Below the pieces are notes generated by a model. The model did no database searches and was not told the DNA's origin. It was given only the letters and a program-made list of their open reading frames with translations. The position numbers and the translations under genes are program-made. A stretch of 64,000 bases of DNA from Sphingosinicellaceae bacterium. GTDB lineage: Bacteria > Pseudomonadota > Alphaproteobacteria > Sphingomonadales > Sphingomonadaceae. Numbering within the stretch: the stretch's first letter is position 1; every line of letters begins with the position of its first letter. Shown in pieces: positions 28,573 to 36,683 of this stretch. The stretch lies in NCBI GenBank assembly GCA_019285715.1, contig CP079108.1, positions 2,371,001-2,435,000 of the forward strand, in the 5' to 3' direction.

Positions 28573-28737
28573 ATGCCTGATCCTGCGGACGTAATCGCCG
28601 ACCGGATCGAGGCGGCGCTGGCCCGGATCGAGGCTGCCAAGGCCGCGACCGAGGCGAGACTGGCGGCGCTGGAGACCGCGGTTTCGGAAAGCGTCGCCGA
28701 ACTCGACCGGCTGCTGGTGCCGGCGGGGGCCGACTGA
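28573..28737 (+). CDS. Small coiled-coil protein upstream of zapA
   Basis: A 54-residue protein (MPDPADVIADRIEAALARIE start) with a strong heptad pattern of Ala, Leu, Ile and Glu suggesting a coiled coil over almost its whole length. The stop overlaps the zapA start (TGATG), so the two are translated together. ZapA itself dimerises through a coiled coil, so this may be a partner in Z-ring assembly; that is an inference from position and shape only. I know of no characterised function. Confidence 0.7.
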   Translation: MPDPADVIADRIEAALARIEAAKAATEARLAALETAVSESVAELDRLLVPAGAD

Positions 28738-29021
28738 TGGCACAGATCGATGTCACCATCGGTGGCCGCTCCTACCCGCTCGCCTGCCGCGACGGCGAGG
28801 AGGCGCATTTGACCGCCCTCGCCGCCCAGCTCCAGCTCAAGGCGGACGAACTCGGGCAGGCGCTCGGCACGATGAGTGAGCCGCGGCTGCTGCTGATGGC
28901 GGGCATCCTGGTGGCGGACGAGCTGTCGGAGCTGCGCAAGTCGGGCGGGCATCCGGACCTGGGCCGGCTGGAGGCGCTGGCGGCGCGGGCCGAGCGGCTG
29001 GCGGACGTGCTGGAGGGGTAG
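28737..29021 (+). CDS. zapA: Cell division protein ZapA
   Basis: FtsZ-binding protein that bundles Z-ring filaments at mid-cell. The 94-residue product begins MAQIDVTIGGRSYPLACRDG, the typical ZapA globular head, followed by a predicted helical/coiled-coil half (LQLKADELGQALG... LAARAERLADVLEG). Its place directly before 6S RNA and the 5-formyl-THF cyclo-ligase gene is the conserved zapA-ssrS-fau order. Confidence 0.92.
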   Translation: MAQIDVTIGGRSYPLACRDGEEAHLTALAAQLQLKADELGQALGTMSEPRLLLMAGILVADELSELRKSGGHPDLGRLEALAARAERLADVLEG

Positions 29022-29048
29022 GCTCTACCTGGTCGTTACACTTCAGCC

Positions 29049-29103
29049 CGTCGTCATCCCCGTTACACCGTCGTCATCCGCCAGGAGTGCGGGAACGGGG
29101 TGA
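29049..29103. repeat. Decayed copies of the palindromic repeat downstream of zapA
   Basis: Two GTCGTCATCC ends and a GGGAACGGGGTGAC piece are interleaved with unrelated bases. They look like remnants of one or two palindromic elements, in the gap between zapA and the 6S promoter. Confidence 0.4.
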
Positions 29104-29139
29104 CACCGCAACGACAACTCAAGACCGCCTCATCCGCTC

Positions 29140-29168
29140 TTGAGTACCGGCCCCCAAACCCCTACATT
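29140..29168 (+). promoter_or_regulatory. Promoter of 6S RNA
   Basis: TTGAGT (29140-29145) and TACATT (29163-29168) with a 17-base spacer place the transcript start at about 29176, exactly where the closing stem of the 6S candidate begins. Confidence 0.6.
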
Positions 29169-29175
29169 ATCCTTA

Positions 29176-29331
29176 GGCGGGACTGCCGCGTACGAGCTTC
29201 ATATTTCCCTGAGGCGATTCACTCTCCTAGGGGGCTGTCTCTGGTCGGATCCTGGTCCGAACTACATGGTCCCCACCTGATGTACTTGGCATCAGAGGAC
29301 TTACAGGCAAACGGCCCATGGTGGTCCCGCC
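29176..29331 (+). ncRNA. ssrS: 6S RNA
   Basis: 6S RNA mimics an open promoter and binds sigma-70 RNA polymerase in stationary phase. Support: position between zapA and the 5-formyl-THF cyclo-ligase gene, length of about 156 bases, a closing stem GCGGGAC (29177-29183) with GTCCCGC (29324-29330), and an apical hairpin GGTCGGATCCTGGTCCGAAC near 29243. I did not align it to a covariance model. The 3' end overlaps the annotated start of fau by about 14 bases. Confidence 0.75.
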
Positions 29332-29917
29332 GACCTCCCCGACCCGAAATGAGCTCCGCGCGCTGGTGCGCGACATCCGCGTGCGTTTCCTCGCGCCGCT
29401 GGGCGATGACGAGCGTGCTGGCCTCGACGCGGCGCTGGTCGAGCGGCTGCGGCCCCTGCTCGATGGTCGCCGCAAGGTCGCTGGCTATGCGGCGATGCAC
29501 GACGAGGTCGATCCCGCCGCGATCGGGTTCACGACCTGGCCCCGCGTCGGTGCCAACGGCGAGCCGCTGCGTTTCCACCACGCGCATCCCGACGACCTGA
29601 TCCGCAGCCCCGGCTGGGGCATCCGCGAGCCCGACCGGTTCGCGCCATTGGTCGAGCCCGACGCGATCCTCGTGCCGCTGGTCGCCGCCGACGCGCGCGG
29701 CAACCGCCTCGGCTACGGCAAGGGCCACTACGACCGCACCCTCCCCCTCCATGACGCGGTGCGGATCGGGGTCGCGTTCGACTGCCAGGTCATCGACCAC
29801 GTGCCCGCCGAGGCCTGGGACGCGCCGCTCGACTGGCTGGTGACGCCGACCCGTACGATCCGCTGTACGCACGCCGCGACGCTGCCGCCGGTTGGCGTCG
29901 TGCCGGGGAGCGGCTAG
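29318..29917 (+). CDS. fau: 5-formyltetrahydrofolate cyclo-ligase
   Basis: Converts 5-formyl-THF to 5,10-methenyl-THF with ATP, in folate one-carbon metabolism. The 199-residue product has FRxHHAHP-like substrate residues (LRFHHAHPDD), the PDAILVPLVAADARGNRLGYGKGHYDRTL signature split around residues 124-150, with the phosphate-binding GYGKGHYD loop. The ATG at 29318 lies inside the 6S 3' stem; the GTG at 29321 is another possible start. Its pairing with 6S RNA is a widely conserved arrangement. Confidence 0.93.
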   Translation: MVVPPTSPTRNELRALVRDIRVRFLAPLGDDERAGLDAALVERLRPLLDGRRKVAGYAAMHDEVDPAAIGFTTWPRVGANGEPLRFHHAHPDDLIRSPGWGIREPDRFAPLVEPDAILVPLVAADARGNRLGYGKGHYDRTLPLHDAVRIGVAFDCQVIDHVPAEAWDAPLDWLVTPTRTIRCTHAATLPPVGVVPGSG

Positions 29918-29926
29918 AGCGCCCCG

Positions 29927-30124
29927 ATGCAGCAGCCTTCCCCCCGCAAGCCGCTCGGCGTCCTGCTTATCGTCGTCGGGCTTATCGTCTATGGCGGAAT
30001 CATTGCGGGCTTTGCTGGCCCGATCTCGACACTGCCGGGCGCGGTGCAGGCGGTAGTCTACTTGATCCTCGGGGTAGCATGGCTGCTGCCGCTGCGCCCG
30101 CTATTGGTCTGGATGAACCGTTGA
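29927..30124 (+). CDS. DUF2842 small membrane protein
   Basis: A 65-residue protein with two hydrophobic helices (GVLLIVVGLIVYGGIIAGF and AVQAVVYLILGVAWLLP) and a short C-terminal RPLLVWMNR, the shape and length of DUF2842 proteins of alphaproteobacteria, whose function is unknown. It lies 9 bases after fau and overlaps the chorismate mutase start region. Confidence 0.8.
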   Translation: MQQPSPRKPLGVLLIVVGLIVYGGIIAGFAGPISTLPGAVQAVVYLILGVAWLLPLRPLLVWMNR

Positions 30125-30441
30125 AGCCTGCCGACTGCACGACGATGACCGAGGTCCGCGCCGGCGTCGACGCTGTCGACCGGGAGCTGGTTGCGCTACT
30201 CGCCGTGCGCTTCGGCTACATGGATGCGGCGGCACGCATCAAGCCCCACCGTTCGGCGGTTCGCGACGAGGTCCGCAAGGCCCAGGTGATCGCCAACGCC
30301 GCGGCCGCTGCTTCCGCGGCCGGGTTGCCGGACGGGCTTGCCGAAAACTTGTGGGAGACGCTGGTCGAAGCGTCGATCGGCTATGAACTCGGGGTTTTCG
30401 ACGCCATCAACCTGTCGACCGAGGCCACCACGAACGGGTGA
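30121..30441 (+). CDS. Chorismate mutase (AroQ class)
   Basis: Rearranges chorismate to prephenate for Phe/Tyr synthesis. The product has the all-helical AroQ signature MTEVRAGVDAVDRELVALLA followed by RFGYMDAAARIK and VRDEVRKAQVIAN. I propose the TTG at 30121-30123, overlapping the DUF2842 stop as TTGA, giving a 106-residue MKPADCTTM... protein; an ATG at 30079 in frame would add 14 residues lying inside DUF2842. The 3' end overlaps the convergent M1 peptidase gene by 61 bases. Confidence 0.85.
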   Translation: MKPADCTTMTEVRAGVDAVDRELVALLAVRFGYMDAAARIKPHRSAVRDEVRKAQVIANAAAAASAAGLPDGLAENLWETLVEASIGYELGVFDAINLSTEATTNG

Positions 30442-32252
30442 TAGCTGCTGCGCGCGCGGGCATAGATTCGCGTCGCAACTGGCTGGCCCCACGCGCCCTG
30501 CGCATTGAGAGCGCGATAAAGCGGCGCGACCATCTTCCAGCGCCCGATGCTGGTCAGGTGATCCTCGAGCGCCGGCAGCGCCGCGTCGTAGCGGTTACCG
30601 ACCGCAAGCATCAGCCACGCGAAGCGGATCTCGGCATTGTGGCTCGCCGACAGCTTGAAGGTCCCGTCGAGGTCGTCGAGGCGCGACTTGCTCTCCTGCC
30701 GGGGCAGGCGCTGCAGGAAGCGCAGCCACTCCTGCGTCGACCATTCGGCGGTTTTGAGCGAGCCCGCCACCGCACCACCCGCGAACGCAGTCGAGGCGGC
30801 ATCGACCGCCTCCAGTCGCGGCGAGACGATGTGGACTGCGTTCGCCGGCAGGCCAGGCGCATACGCCCATGCGTCGAGGTCGAGGCGCTTTTCCAGCGCG
30901 GCGTCGCCCTTCACGAGGTTGGCGCGGAGGTCGACGAGCAGCCCGGCGGTGGTCTGCGGCTGGAAGGCGTGGCGGTCGAAATAGCCGCGCAGCCAGGCGT
31001 CGAGGCGGGGCCGCCCGACTTCCTTCTCCAGCGTGAACAGGAAGTCGGAGCCCTTCACATAGTCGAGCGTCGACGCGAACGGCGCGCCGTGCAGGCGGGT
31101 CACGGACGGGTCCTTGGCGGCGTCGGCAATGCCCTTCTGGAGTTCGTCCCAGTACAGGTCGGCCTCGACCTCGGCGCGGGCGCGGCCGAACACCGCCTCC
31201 ATGATGCGGTTCTCGAAATAGGTGGTGAAGCCCTCGTTGAGCCACGAGTCCGACCATGTCGCGTTGGTCACCAGGTTGCCCGACCAGCTGTGCGCGAGTT
31301 CGTGCGCGACGAGGCTGATCTGGCTGCGGTCGCCGGTGATGAAGGTCGGCGTCAGGAAGGTCAGGCGCGGGTTTTCCATGCCGCCGAACGGGAACGACGG
31401 TGGCAGCACTAAGACGTCGTAGCGGCCCCAGCGGTACGGGCCGTACAGGCCCTCGGCGGCGTCGACGAGCTTGCCGATGTCGACGAGTTCGGCGGCCGCC
31501 CGGTCGACCATCGCGGGCTCGGTCCAGACGCCAGTGCGCTTGCCGAGGTCGCGGTGGACGAGATTCCCGACCCCGAGCGCGATCAGGTACGGCGGCACCG
31601 GGTTGGGCTCGTGAAAGGTGAACTGCCGTCCGCCGGGGACGGCGACGCCGGCGCGGTCGGCCATTTCGGCGCTCATGACCGCGGTCATGCCCGTGGGCAC
31701 GGTGATGCGCGCGTCCCAGGTCTGGCGGATGCCGGGCGAATCCTGCGTCGGGATCCAGCTGCGGTTGGCGTTCGGCTCGCCTTGGCTGAACAGCAGGGGG
31801 TGAGCCTTGCCCGCGGTCAGCGCCGGGTCGAGCCACTGCAGCGCGGAAGCGTTCTTCGCGCTGGTGTAGTCGACGCGGAGCTGCTTTGCGCCGTTCAGGG
31901 TCACGGTGACCGGAAAGCCCTTGTCATCGGCTGTTACCGTCGCGCCGACGACGAACGGCAGCGCCCTGCCCTTGCCGTCGGTGATGCGGGCAATCTCCAG
32001 CCCGCCGCTGTCGAGGACGATGGTCCTCGCTCCCGGGGCCGCGAGCACGTCGAGCGTGGCTGTGCCGCGCAGGCGCTTCGTCGTGAAATCGACCGTAAGG
32101 TCGAGGTCGACGTGGGTGACACGGGCGATGCGCGGCTTGGCGAAGCTGGCGGTGTCGATCGCCTCGGGGGTCAGCAGGATCGGCGCGACCACTGCGGCGG
32201 CGGGGCTGGCAAGTACCAGCCCGAGGACGATCAAGATCTTCAGGATGCGCAC
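30381..32252 (-). CDS. Exported M1-family metallopeptidase (leukotriene-A4-hydrolase-like)
   Basis: Zinc aminopeptidase of 623 residues with the M1 motifs GGMENP, HELAHSWSGNLVTN and the glutamate in WLNEGFTTYFE, and a C-terminal helical-repeat domain of the leukotriene A4 hydrolase type (WKMVAPLYRALNAQGAWG). The frame is open further upstream through the tRNA-Asp gene, so I start at the GTG at 32250-32252, giving a signal peptide (LKILIVLGLVLASPAAA). Probably periplasmic. Its last 61 bases overlap the 3' end of the chorismate mutase gene on the other strand. Confidence 0.9.
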   Translation of the reverse strand: MRILKILIVLGLVLASPAAAVVAPILLTPEAIDTASFAKPRIARVTHVDLDLTVDFTTKRLRGTATLDVLAAPGARTIVLDSGGLEIARITDGKGRALPFVVGATVTADDKGFPVTVTLNGAKQLRVDYTSAKNASALQWLDPALTAGKAHPLLFSQGEPNANRSWIPTQDSPGIRQTWDARITVPTGMTAVMSAEMADRAGVAVPGGRQFTFHEPNPVPPYLIALGVGNLVHRDLGKRTGVWTEPAMVDRAAAELVDIGKLVDAAEGLYGPYRWGRYDVLVLPPSFPFGGMENPRLTFLTPTFITGDRSQISLVAHELAHSWSGNLVTNATWSDSWLNEGFTTYFENRIMEAVFGRARAEVEADLYWDELQKGIADAAKDPSVTRLHGAPFASTLDYVKGSDFLFTLEKEVGRPRLDAWLRGYFDRHAFQPQTTAGLLVDLRANLVKGDAALEKRLDLDAWAYAPGLPANAVHIVSPRLEAVDAASTAFAGGAVAGSLKTAEWSTQEWLRFLQRLPRQESKSRLDDLDGTFKLSASHNAEIRFAWLMLAVGNRYDAALPALEDHLTSIGRWKMVAPLYRALNAQGAWGQPVATRIYARARSSYHPFVVASVDRLMASKTPSS

Positions 32253-32265
32253 TCCCGTGAAGGGG

Positions 32266-32342
32266 TGGCGCGAGTGACGGGACTCGAACCCGCGGCCTCC
32301 GCCGTGACAGGGCGGCGCTCTAACCAACTGAGCTACACCCGC
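32266..32342 (-). tRNA. tRNA-Asp (anticodon GTC)
   Basis: On the minus strand, a 77-base cloverleaf: acceptor GCGGGTG / CACTCGC, D-arm GCTCAGTTGGTTAGAGC, anticodon arm CGCCCTGTCACGGCG with GTC, T-arm GCGGGTTCGAGTCCCGT and an encoded CCA end. Confidence 0.97.
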
Positions 32343-32417
32343 TTGGAAACGGGAAAGGGGGCATTATGGGTCGGGGACCAGCCTGTCAAGAAACTGTGGG
32401 CCCGAACGCAAAAGAAA

Positions 32418-32441
32418 GGCCGCCGGGTTACCCCGGCGGCC
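32418..32441 (-). terminator. Intrinsic terminator of the DUF1328 gene
   Basis: A perfect 10-bp stem (GGCCGCCGGG / CCCGGCGGCC) with a 4-base loop, followed on the minus strand by TTTCTTTT. It lies 38 bases after the DUF1328 stop. Confidence 0.85.
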
Positions 32442-32478
32442 GATCTCGCTTCATCGCGCGCGATATACAGCGTTCGTG

Positions 32479-32652
32479 TCAGACGACCCGATTGCCACGC
32501 ACCAGGTGCATGATCAGACCGATCACGAACAGGACGATGAAAATGTAGAACAGGATCTTGGCGATACCCATCGAGGCGCCGGCGACACCGCCGAAGCCGA
32601 GCACGCCGGCGATCAGCGCGACGACGAGGAAGATGAGAGCATAACGCAGCAT
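32479..32652 (-). CDS. DUF1328 small membrane protein
   Basis: A 57-residue, two-helix inner-membrane protein ([19 protein letters not shown] and [19 protein letters not shown]) with the family's [13 protein letters not shown] loop. DUF1328 proteins are often induced in general stress or stationary phase; function unknown. A Shine-Dalgarno GGGAAG precedes the ATG, a possible EcfG-type promoter lies at 32684-32709, and a strong terminator follows, so it is a single-gene transcript. Confidence 0.9.
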   Translation of the reverse strand: MLRYALIFLVVALIAGVLGFGGVAGASMGIAKILFYIFIVLFVIGLIMHLVRGNRVV

Positions 32653-32683
32653 GACGGCTTCCCTTGTTTTTGACGTGAGCCAT

Positions 32684-32709
32684 GAGCGCTCGACGGGGAA
32701 AGTTGTTCC
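32684..32709 (-). promoter_or_regulatory. Candidate EcfG (general stress) promoter of the DUF1328 gene
   Basis: On the minus strand GGAAC (32705-32709) is followed after 16 bases by CGCTC (32684-32688), close to the alphaproteobacterial EcfG consensus GGAAC-N16/17-CGTT; the second half has one mismatch. Placed about 30 bases upstream of the start codon. Confidence 0.4.
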
Positions 32710-32783
32710 GCGGGTGGGTGACCGTTCGTTGGGAATGGCTTGAGCGCAGTGTACCAGCCGTTGGTCCGGAACTACCGGCGGGG

Positions 32784-34034
32784 CTACTCGCTCGTCCGCG
32801 TCAGCGTCCGCCCGTCGAACAGGAAGCCGGCAACGTCGGGCCGTCCGACCCGCTCCAGCAGCACATGCCCGAGGATCAGCAGCGGTACCGAGACCAGCGC
32901 CCCGACCGTGCCCCACACCCAGCCCCAGAAGCTGAGCGCCAGCAGGATCGCCATCGGGCTCATGGTCAGGCGCTTGCCGACGATCTTGGGGGTGATGAAG
33001 TTTGCCTCGGTCAAATGGCAGCACAGGAACGCGCCGGCGGGCAGCAGCGCGGCGAACGGCTCGTCGAAGGTGATCATGCCGCCGATGCCGAGCAGCCCGA
33101 CGACGATGATCGGCCCGACATAGGGCACGAAGTTGAACAGCGCCGCGAGGCCGCCCCACATCAGCGGCGTCGGCATGCCGAGCGACCACACGATCAGCGC
33201 CACGAACGCCCCGAGCGCGACGTTGATGATAGCGACCGTCAGCAGGTATTGCGCGGTACCCGAGACCATGTCGCGGAGCAGGCGGGCGACGCGCAGGCTG
33301 CCGGTCAGCGTCTCGCGGTCGCGGATGATCTTCTCGCGCATCTCGGTCCAGCCCGACAGGAAGAAGAAGACCAGCAGCAGGGCGAAGAAGCTCTCGATCA
33401 GGACGCTCGGCGCGGTGGTGGCGACGAGCGCGACGATCGAGGTCGGCTGTTCCGTCTGCATCTTGGCGCTGGCGTCGGCGGCCTGCTGCCCGACCGCGGT
33501 CGCGACCTGGTTCGACAGTGTGTCGAGGCGGTGGAAGGCGTCGACGATCGGCGCGATGTTGTTGCGGATGCGCTCGGCATTGGCGGGCACCATGCGGACC
33601 CAGTCGGCGGCGGGGATGACGATCATCACCAACACCGCGTTGGCGATCGCGAACAGCAGCAGGATCGACAGCAGCGCCGCCAATGCCGCCGGCACGCGGT
33701 GCCGCTCCAGCCACTCGAGCACCGGCACCAACATGAGACTAATGACGATCGCGACCGTGACCGGCATGAAGAACGTCGACCCGGCCTTTAACGCGAACGG
33801 TGCCGCGAGGAACAGGCCGAAGCCGGAGAGAATAACCATCGCCGACAGCAGCCGGTCACGGCGGAAATTCGAATCGTGCTGGAGCGTTGGGGCGCCGACC
33901 AGTGCGGCGATCTCGGGATCGGCCTCGGGCTCGGCACCGCTGGCGCTGACATGGCTCGCAATACCGTCCTGCCCGCCCAGAGGCTCGCGCGCCGCGTTGG
34001 AAAGATCGGGTATCGTCGCCATCGCAACGACCAT
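32784..34034 (-). CDS. AI-2E family transporter
   Basis: Inner-membrane permease of the AI-2E/PerM family (416 residues, about eight helices). Seen: a hydrophilic N-terminus of about 60 residues, a first helix pair ([33 protein letters not shown]), a soluble middle section, and the family's conserved [18 protein letters not shown] and [18 protein letters not shown] segments. Substrates vary in the family (autoinducer-2 export, Na+/H+ antiport); none can be assigned here. Translation may begin at the second Met (residue 5). Divergent from tesB. Confidence 0.85.
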   Translation of the reverse strand: MVVAMATIPDLSNAAREPLGGQDGIASHVSASGAEPEADPEIAALVGAPTLQHDSNFRRDRLLSAMVILSGFGLFLAAPFALKAGSTFFMPVTVAIVISLMLVPVLEWLERHRVPAALAALLSILLLFAIANAVLVMIVIPAADWVRMVPANAERIRNNIAPIVDAFHRLDTLSNQVATAVGQQAADASAKMQTEQPTSIVALVATTAPSVLIESFFALLLVFFFLSGWTEMREKIIRDRETLTGSLRVARLLRDMVSGTAQYLLTVAIINVALGAFVALIVWSLGMPTPLMWGGLAALFNFVPYVGPIIVVGLLGIGGMITFDEPFAALLPAGAFLCCHLTEANFITPKIVGKRLTMSPMAILLALSFWGWVWGTVGALVSVPLLILGHVLLERVGRPDVAGFLFDGRTLTRTSE

Positions 34035-34085
34035 GAACGGCAGCGTACCGGTGACACAAGAAGTTTCGCTGTCTAGTCAGCACGC

Positions 34086-34994
34086 ATGACACATTCGAAC
34101 AGCCTGCCCGCGCGCCAGGACGACAGCGCCGCGGTCGCCAACCTGATCAGCCTGCTCGACGTCGAGATGCTGGAAACCGACCTCTACCGAGGCAGGGCAT
34201 CAGGTGCCGGCTGGGTCCGCGTGTTCGGAGGACAGGTCGTCGCACAGGCGCTGATGGCGGCATCGAAGACCGTGCCCGCGGACCGCCTCGCGCACAGCCT
34301 GCACTCTTATTTCCTGAGGGCCGGCGATCCCAAGGTGCCGATCGTGTACCGCGTCGAGCGGGACCGCGACGGCCAGAGCTTCACCTCGCGGCGGGTCGTC
34401 GCGATCCAGCACGGCCGCCCGATCTTCAACATGGCGGCGTCGTTCCAGGTCGAGGAGCCCGGGCTGAACCACGCCGCGGCGATCCCCGTGGTAGCCCTGC
34501 CCGAGACCCTGCCGACCGAGTACGAAAGCTTCCTGCGCATCGCCGAGCGCATGGGCGAGAAATACCGCACCAGCTGGCTCAGCCGCGAGCGCCCTTTCGA
34601 GTTCCGCTCCGCCGAGGGCCATGACTGGTCGCGCCCGCACAAGTCGCCACCGGTGTCGCACAACTGGTTCCGGCCCGCTGCGCCGATCGTCGCGGACGCC
34701 GTGCTGGCGCGCTGCCTGCTCGCCTACGCCAGCGACATGACCCTCCTCGACACCGCGCTGCTGCCGCACGGCCTGGCGTGGAACGACCCCGCGCTGCAGG
34801 TCGCCAGCCTCGACCACAGCCTGTATTTCCACGGCACCCCGCCGCTCGACGACTGGCTGCTGTACGCGCAGGATTCGCCGATCGCGGTCGGTGGCCGCGG
34901 GCTCAACCGCGGGATGATCTTTGCGCGCGACGGGCAGCTGGTGGCGAGCGCGATCCAGGAAGGGCTGATCCGGTATCGGCCCGAAGCTGCGTGA
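34086..34994 (+). CDS. tesB: Acyl-CoA thioesterase II
   Basis: Hydrolyses medium- and long-chain acyl-CoA. The 302-residue double-hotdog protein has the N-terminal RVFGGQVVAQALMAASKTVP and LHSYFLRAGDPKVPIVYRVE segments, the RVVAIQHGRPIF motif and the C-terminal catalytic-region DHSLYFHGTPPLDDWLLY. It is monocistronic and divergent from the AI-2E-type gene with about 50 bases between them. Confidence 0.94.
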   Translation: MTHSNSLPARQDDSAAVANLISLLDVEMLETDLYRGRASGAGWVRVFGGQVVAQALMAASKTVPADRLAHSLHSYFLRAGDPKVPIVYRVERDRDGQSFTSRRVVAIQHGRPIFNMAASFQVEEPGLNHAAAIPVVALPETLPTEYESFLRIAERMGEKYRTSWLSRERPFEFRSAEGHDWSRPHKSPPVSHNWFRPAAPIVADAVLARCLLAYASDMTLLDTALLPHGLAWNDPALQVASLDHSLYFHGTPPLDDWLLYAQDSPIAVGGRGLNRGMIFARDGQLVASAIQEGLIRYRPEAA

Positions 34995-35014
34995 CGCCCC
35001 TCCCACAGCGCCCA

Positions 35015-35083
35015 TCATGCCGGCGAACGCCGGGACCCGTCACCTGAAACCGAGAGATGGGTCCCGGCGTTCGCCGGCATGAC
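35015..35083. repeat. Palindromic TCATGCCGGCG repeat between tesB and dienelactone hydrolase
   Basis: Ends TCATGCCGGCGAACGCCGGG and CCCGGCGTTCGCCGGCATGA are perfectly complementary, with an imperfect inner part (ACCCGTCACC / GAGATGGGT). The outer sequence is a variant (GCCGG rather than CCCCG) of the repeat family in this window. Confidence 0.9.
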
Positions 35084-35121
35084 GGGCTGGATTATAGGCC
35101 CCTAAACTCAGGAGAAGCCCG

Positions 35122-36006
35122 ATGACGACCCTGCTGACCCGACCCGACGGTAACGCGCCCGGCGACCTGCACCTCAACCGGCGCAGCTTCGCGGCGATGG
35201 TCGCGGCCGGCTACGCGGCGTTCGGAGCCGCTGCCGAGGCGGCGCCGATCACCACCCCCGCCGACGGGCTGACGACAGGCATGGTGGCCATGTCGGGCGG
35301 CCTGCCGGGCTTCGTCGCGCGCCCGGCGGCAAGCGGGCGGCACCCGGTGATCATCGTCGTCAACGAGGTGTTCGGGCTGCACGAGTACATCCGCGACGTC
35401 TGCCGGCGCTTCGCCAAGCTGGGCTATGTCGCCATCGCGCCCGAGTTCTTCTTCCGTGCTGACCCGAACAACATGCTGGCGCAGACCACCGACATGGCGG
35501 TGATCCGCAAGACCGTTGCCACCGCGACCAACGAGCAGGTCATGGGCGACGTCCAGACGACGCTGGCATGGCTGGCGCAGCAGTCGTTCGTCGCGGCCGA
35601 CAAGATCGGCATGACCGGTTTCTGCTGGGGGGGCGGGGTCGTCTGGATGGCCACGGCGCGTTTCCCGGAACTGAAGGCCGGCGTCGCCTGGTACGGGCGC
35701 CTTTCCGGCCCAAAGCCCGGCGAGCCGGTCACCGAGGTCCGCAAGTACCCGCTGGAGATCACCGACCAGATGCGCGCGCCGGTGCTCGGGCTGTATGGCG
35801 GCCTCGACAAGGGCATCCCGGTCAGTGACGTCGACGCGATGCGCGCGGCGCTGAAGCAGGCGGGCAAGACCGGCTTCGAGCTGATCGTTTACCCGAACGC
35901 CGAGCATGGTTTCCACGCCGACTACCGCCCGAGCTACAACGAGGAGGCGGCGAAGGACGGGTGGAAGCGGGCGATCGCGCACTTCAAGGCGCACGGGGTG
36001 GGTTAG
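35122..36006 (+). CDS. Dienelactone hydrolase family protein with Tat-type signal
   Basis: Alpha/beta hydrolase (294 residues). Family catalytic triad is visible: Cys in GFCWGGG near residue 173, Asp in GGLDKGIP and His in EHGFHADY. The N-terminus has NRRSFAAMVAAGYAAFGAAA, a twin-arginine-like export signal preceded by an 18-residue polar stretch, so the enzyme is probably periplasmic. Substrate cannot be told; no aromatic degradation genes are adjacent. Followed by a perfect terminator hairpin. Confidence 0.88.
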   Translation: MTTLLTRPDGNAPGDLHLNRRSFAAMVAAGYAAFGAAAEAAPITTPADGLTTGMVAMSGGLPGFVARPAASGRHPVIIVVNEVFGLHEYIRDVCRRFAKLGYVAIAPEFFFRADPNNMLAQTTDMAVIRKTVATATNEQVMGDVQTTLAWLAQQSFVAADKIGMTGFCWGGGVVWMATARFPELKAGVAWYGRLSGPKPGEPVTEVRKYPLEITDQMRAPVLGLYGGLDKGIPVSDVDAMRAALKQAGKTGFELIVYPNAEHGFHADYRPSYNEEAAKDGWKRAIAHFKAHGVG

Positions 36007-36010
36007 CGCC

Positions 36011-36040
36011 CTTCCCTCTCCCGCTTGCGGGAGAGGGAAG
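36011..36040. terminator. Bidirectional terminator hairpin between dienelactone hydrolase and recR
   Basis: Perfect 14-bp inverted repeat: CTTCCCTCTCCCGC (36011-36024), loop TT, GCGGGAGAGGGAAG (36027-36040), placed between the converging stops at 36006 and 36042. No T-run is evident. Confidence 0.65.
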
Positions 36041-36041
36041 A

Positions 36042-36635
36042 TCAGACCGGCCGCCGCGCCCGGAGCGCCTGCGCCAGCGTGCCCTCGTCGAGATAGTCCA
36101 TCTCGCCCCCCACCGGCATGCCGTGCGCCAGCTGCATGACCCGCACACCCTGCCCGCTTAGCCGGTCGGCGACATAATGCATCGTCGTCTGGCCCTCGAG
36201 CGTCGCGTTCATCGCCAGCACGACCTCCTCGATGCCGCCGCTGGCGACGCGCCCGAGCAGCGCGTCGATGCTGAGCTTCTCCGGGCCGACGCCGTCCAGT
36301 GCCGACAGCCGCCCGCCAAGGACGTGATAGCGCCCCGGGAACAGCCGCGAGCGGTCGAGCGCCCACAGGTCGGCGACCTCCTCGACGACGCACAAGGTGG
36401 TGACGTCGCGGCGCGGGTCGGTGCAGACGCCGCAGGGATCGCGGGTATCGACGTTGCCGCAGATCGAGCAGGTCGCGAGGTTCGCCGCCACCGCCTGCAG
36501 CGCCGCGACCAGCGGCACCAGCGCGGTCTCGCGGCGCTTCAGCAGGTGCAGCACCGCGCGCCGCGCCGAGCGGGGCCCGAGGCCGGGGAGCCGCGCCAGC
36601 GCCTGGGTCAGCGCATCGATTTCGGGGGACGCCAT
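36042..36635 (-). CDS. recR: Recombination protein RecR
   Basis: RecFOR-pathway protein that helps load RecA at gaps. The 197-residue product has the helix-hairpin-helix region [20 protein letters not shown], the four-Cys zinc motif [16 protein letters not shown] (about residues 57-72) and a Toprim domain starting [14 protein letters not shown] and ending [20 protein letters not shown]. Length is typical. No dnaX or ybaB neighbour is present. Confidence 0.96.
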   Translation of the reverse strand: MASPEIDALTQALARLPGLGPRSARRAVLHLLKRRETALVPLVAALQAVAANLATCSICGNVDTRDPCGVCTDPRRDVTTLCVVEEVADLWALDRSRLFPGRYHVLGGRLSALDGVGPEKLSIDALLGRVASGGIEEVVLAMNATLEGQTTMHYVADRLSGQGVRVMQLAHGMPVGGEMDYLDEGTLAQALRARRPV

Positions 36636-36683
36636 ACGCTGGATATGGGGCCAACGGAACGAACGGGCAACCTCCCGGCCACG

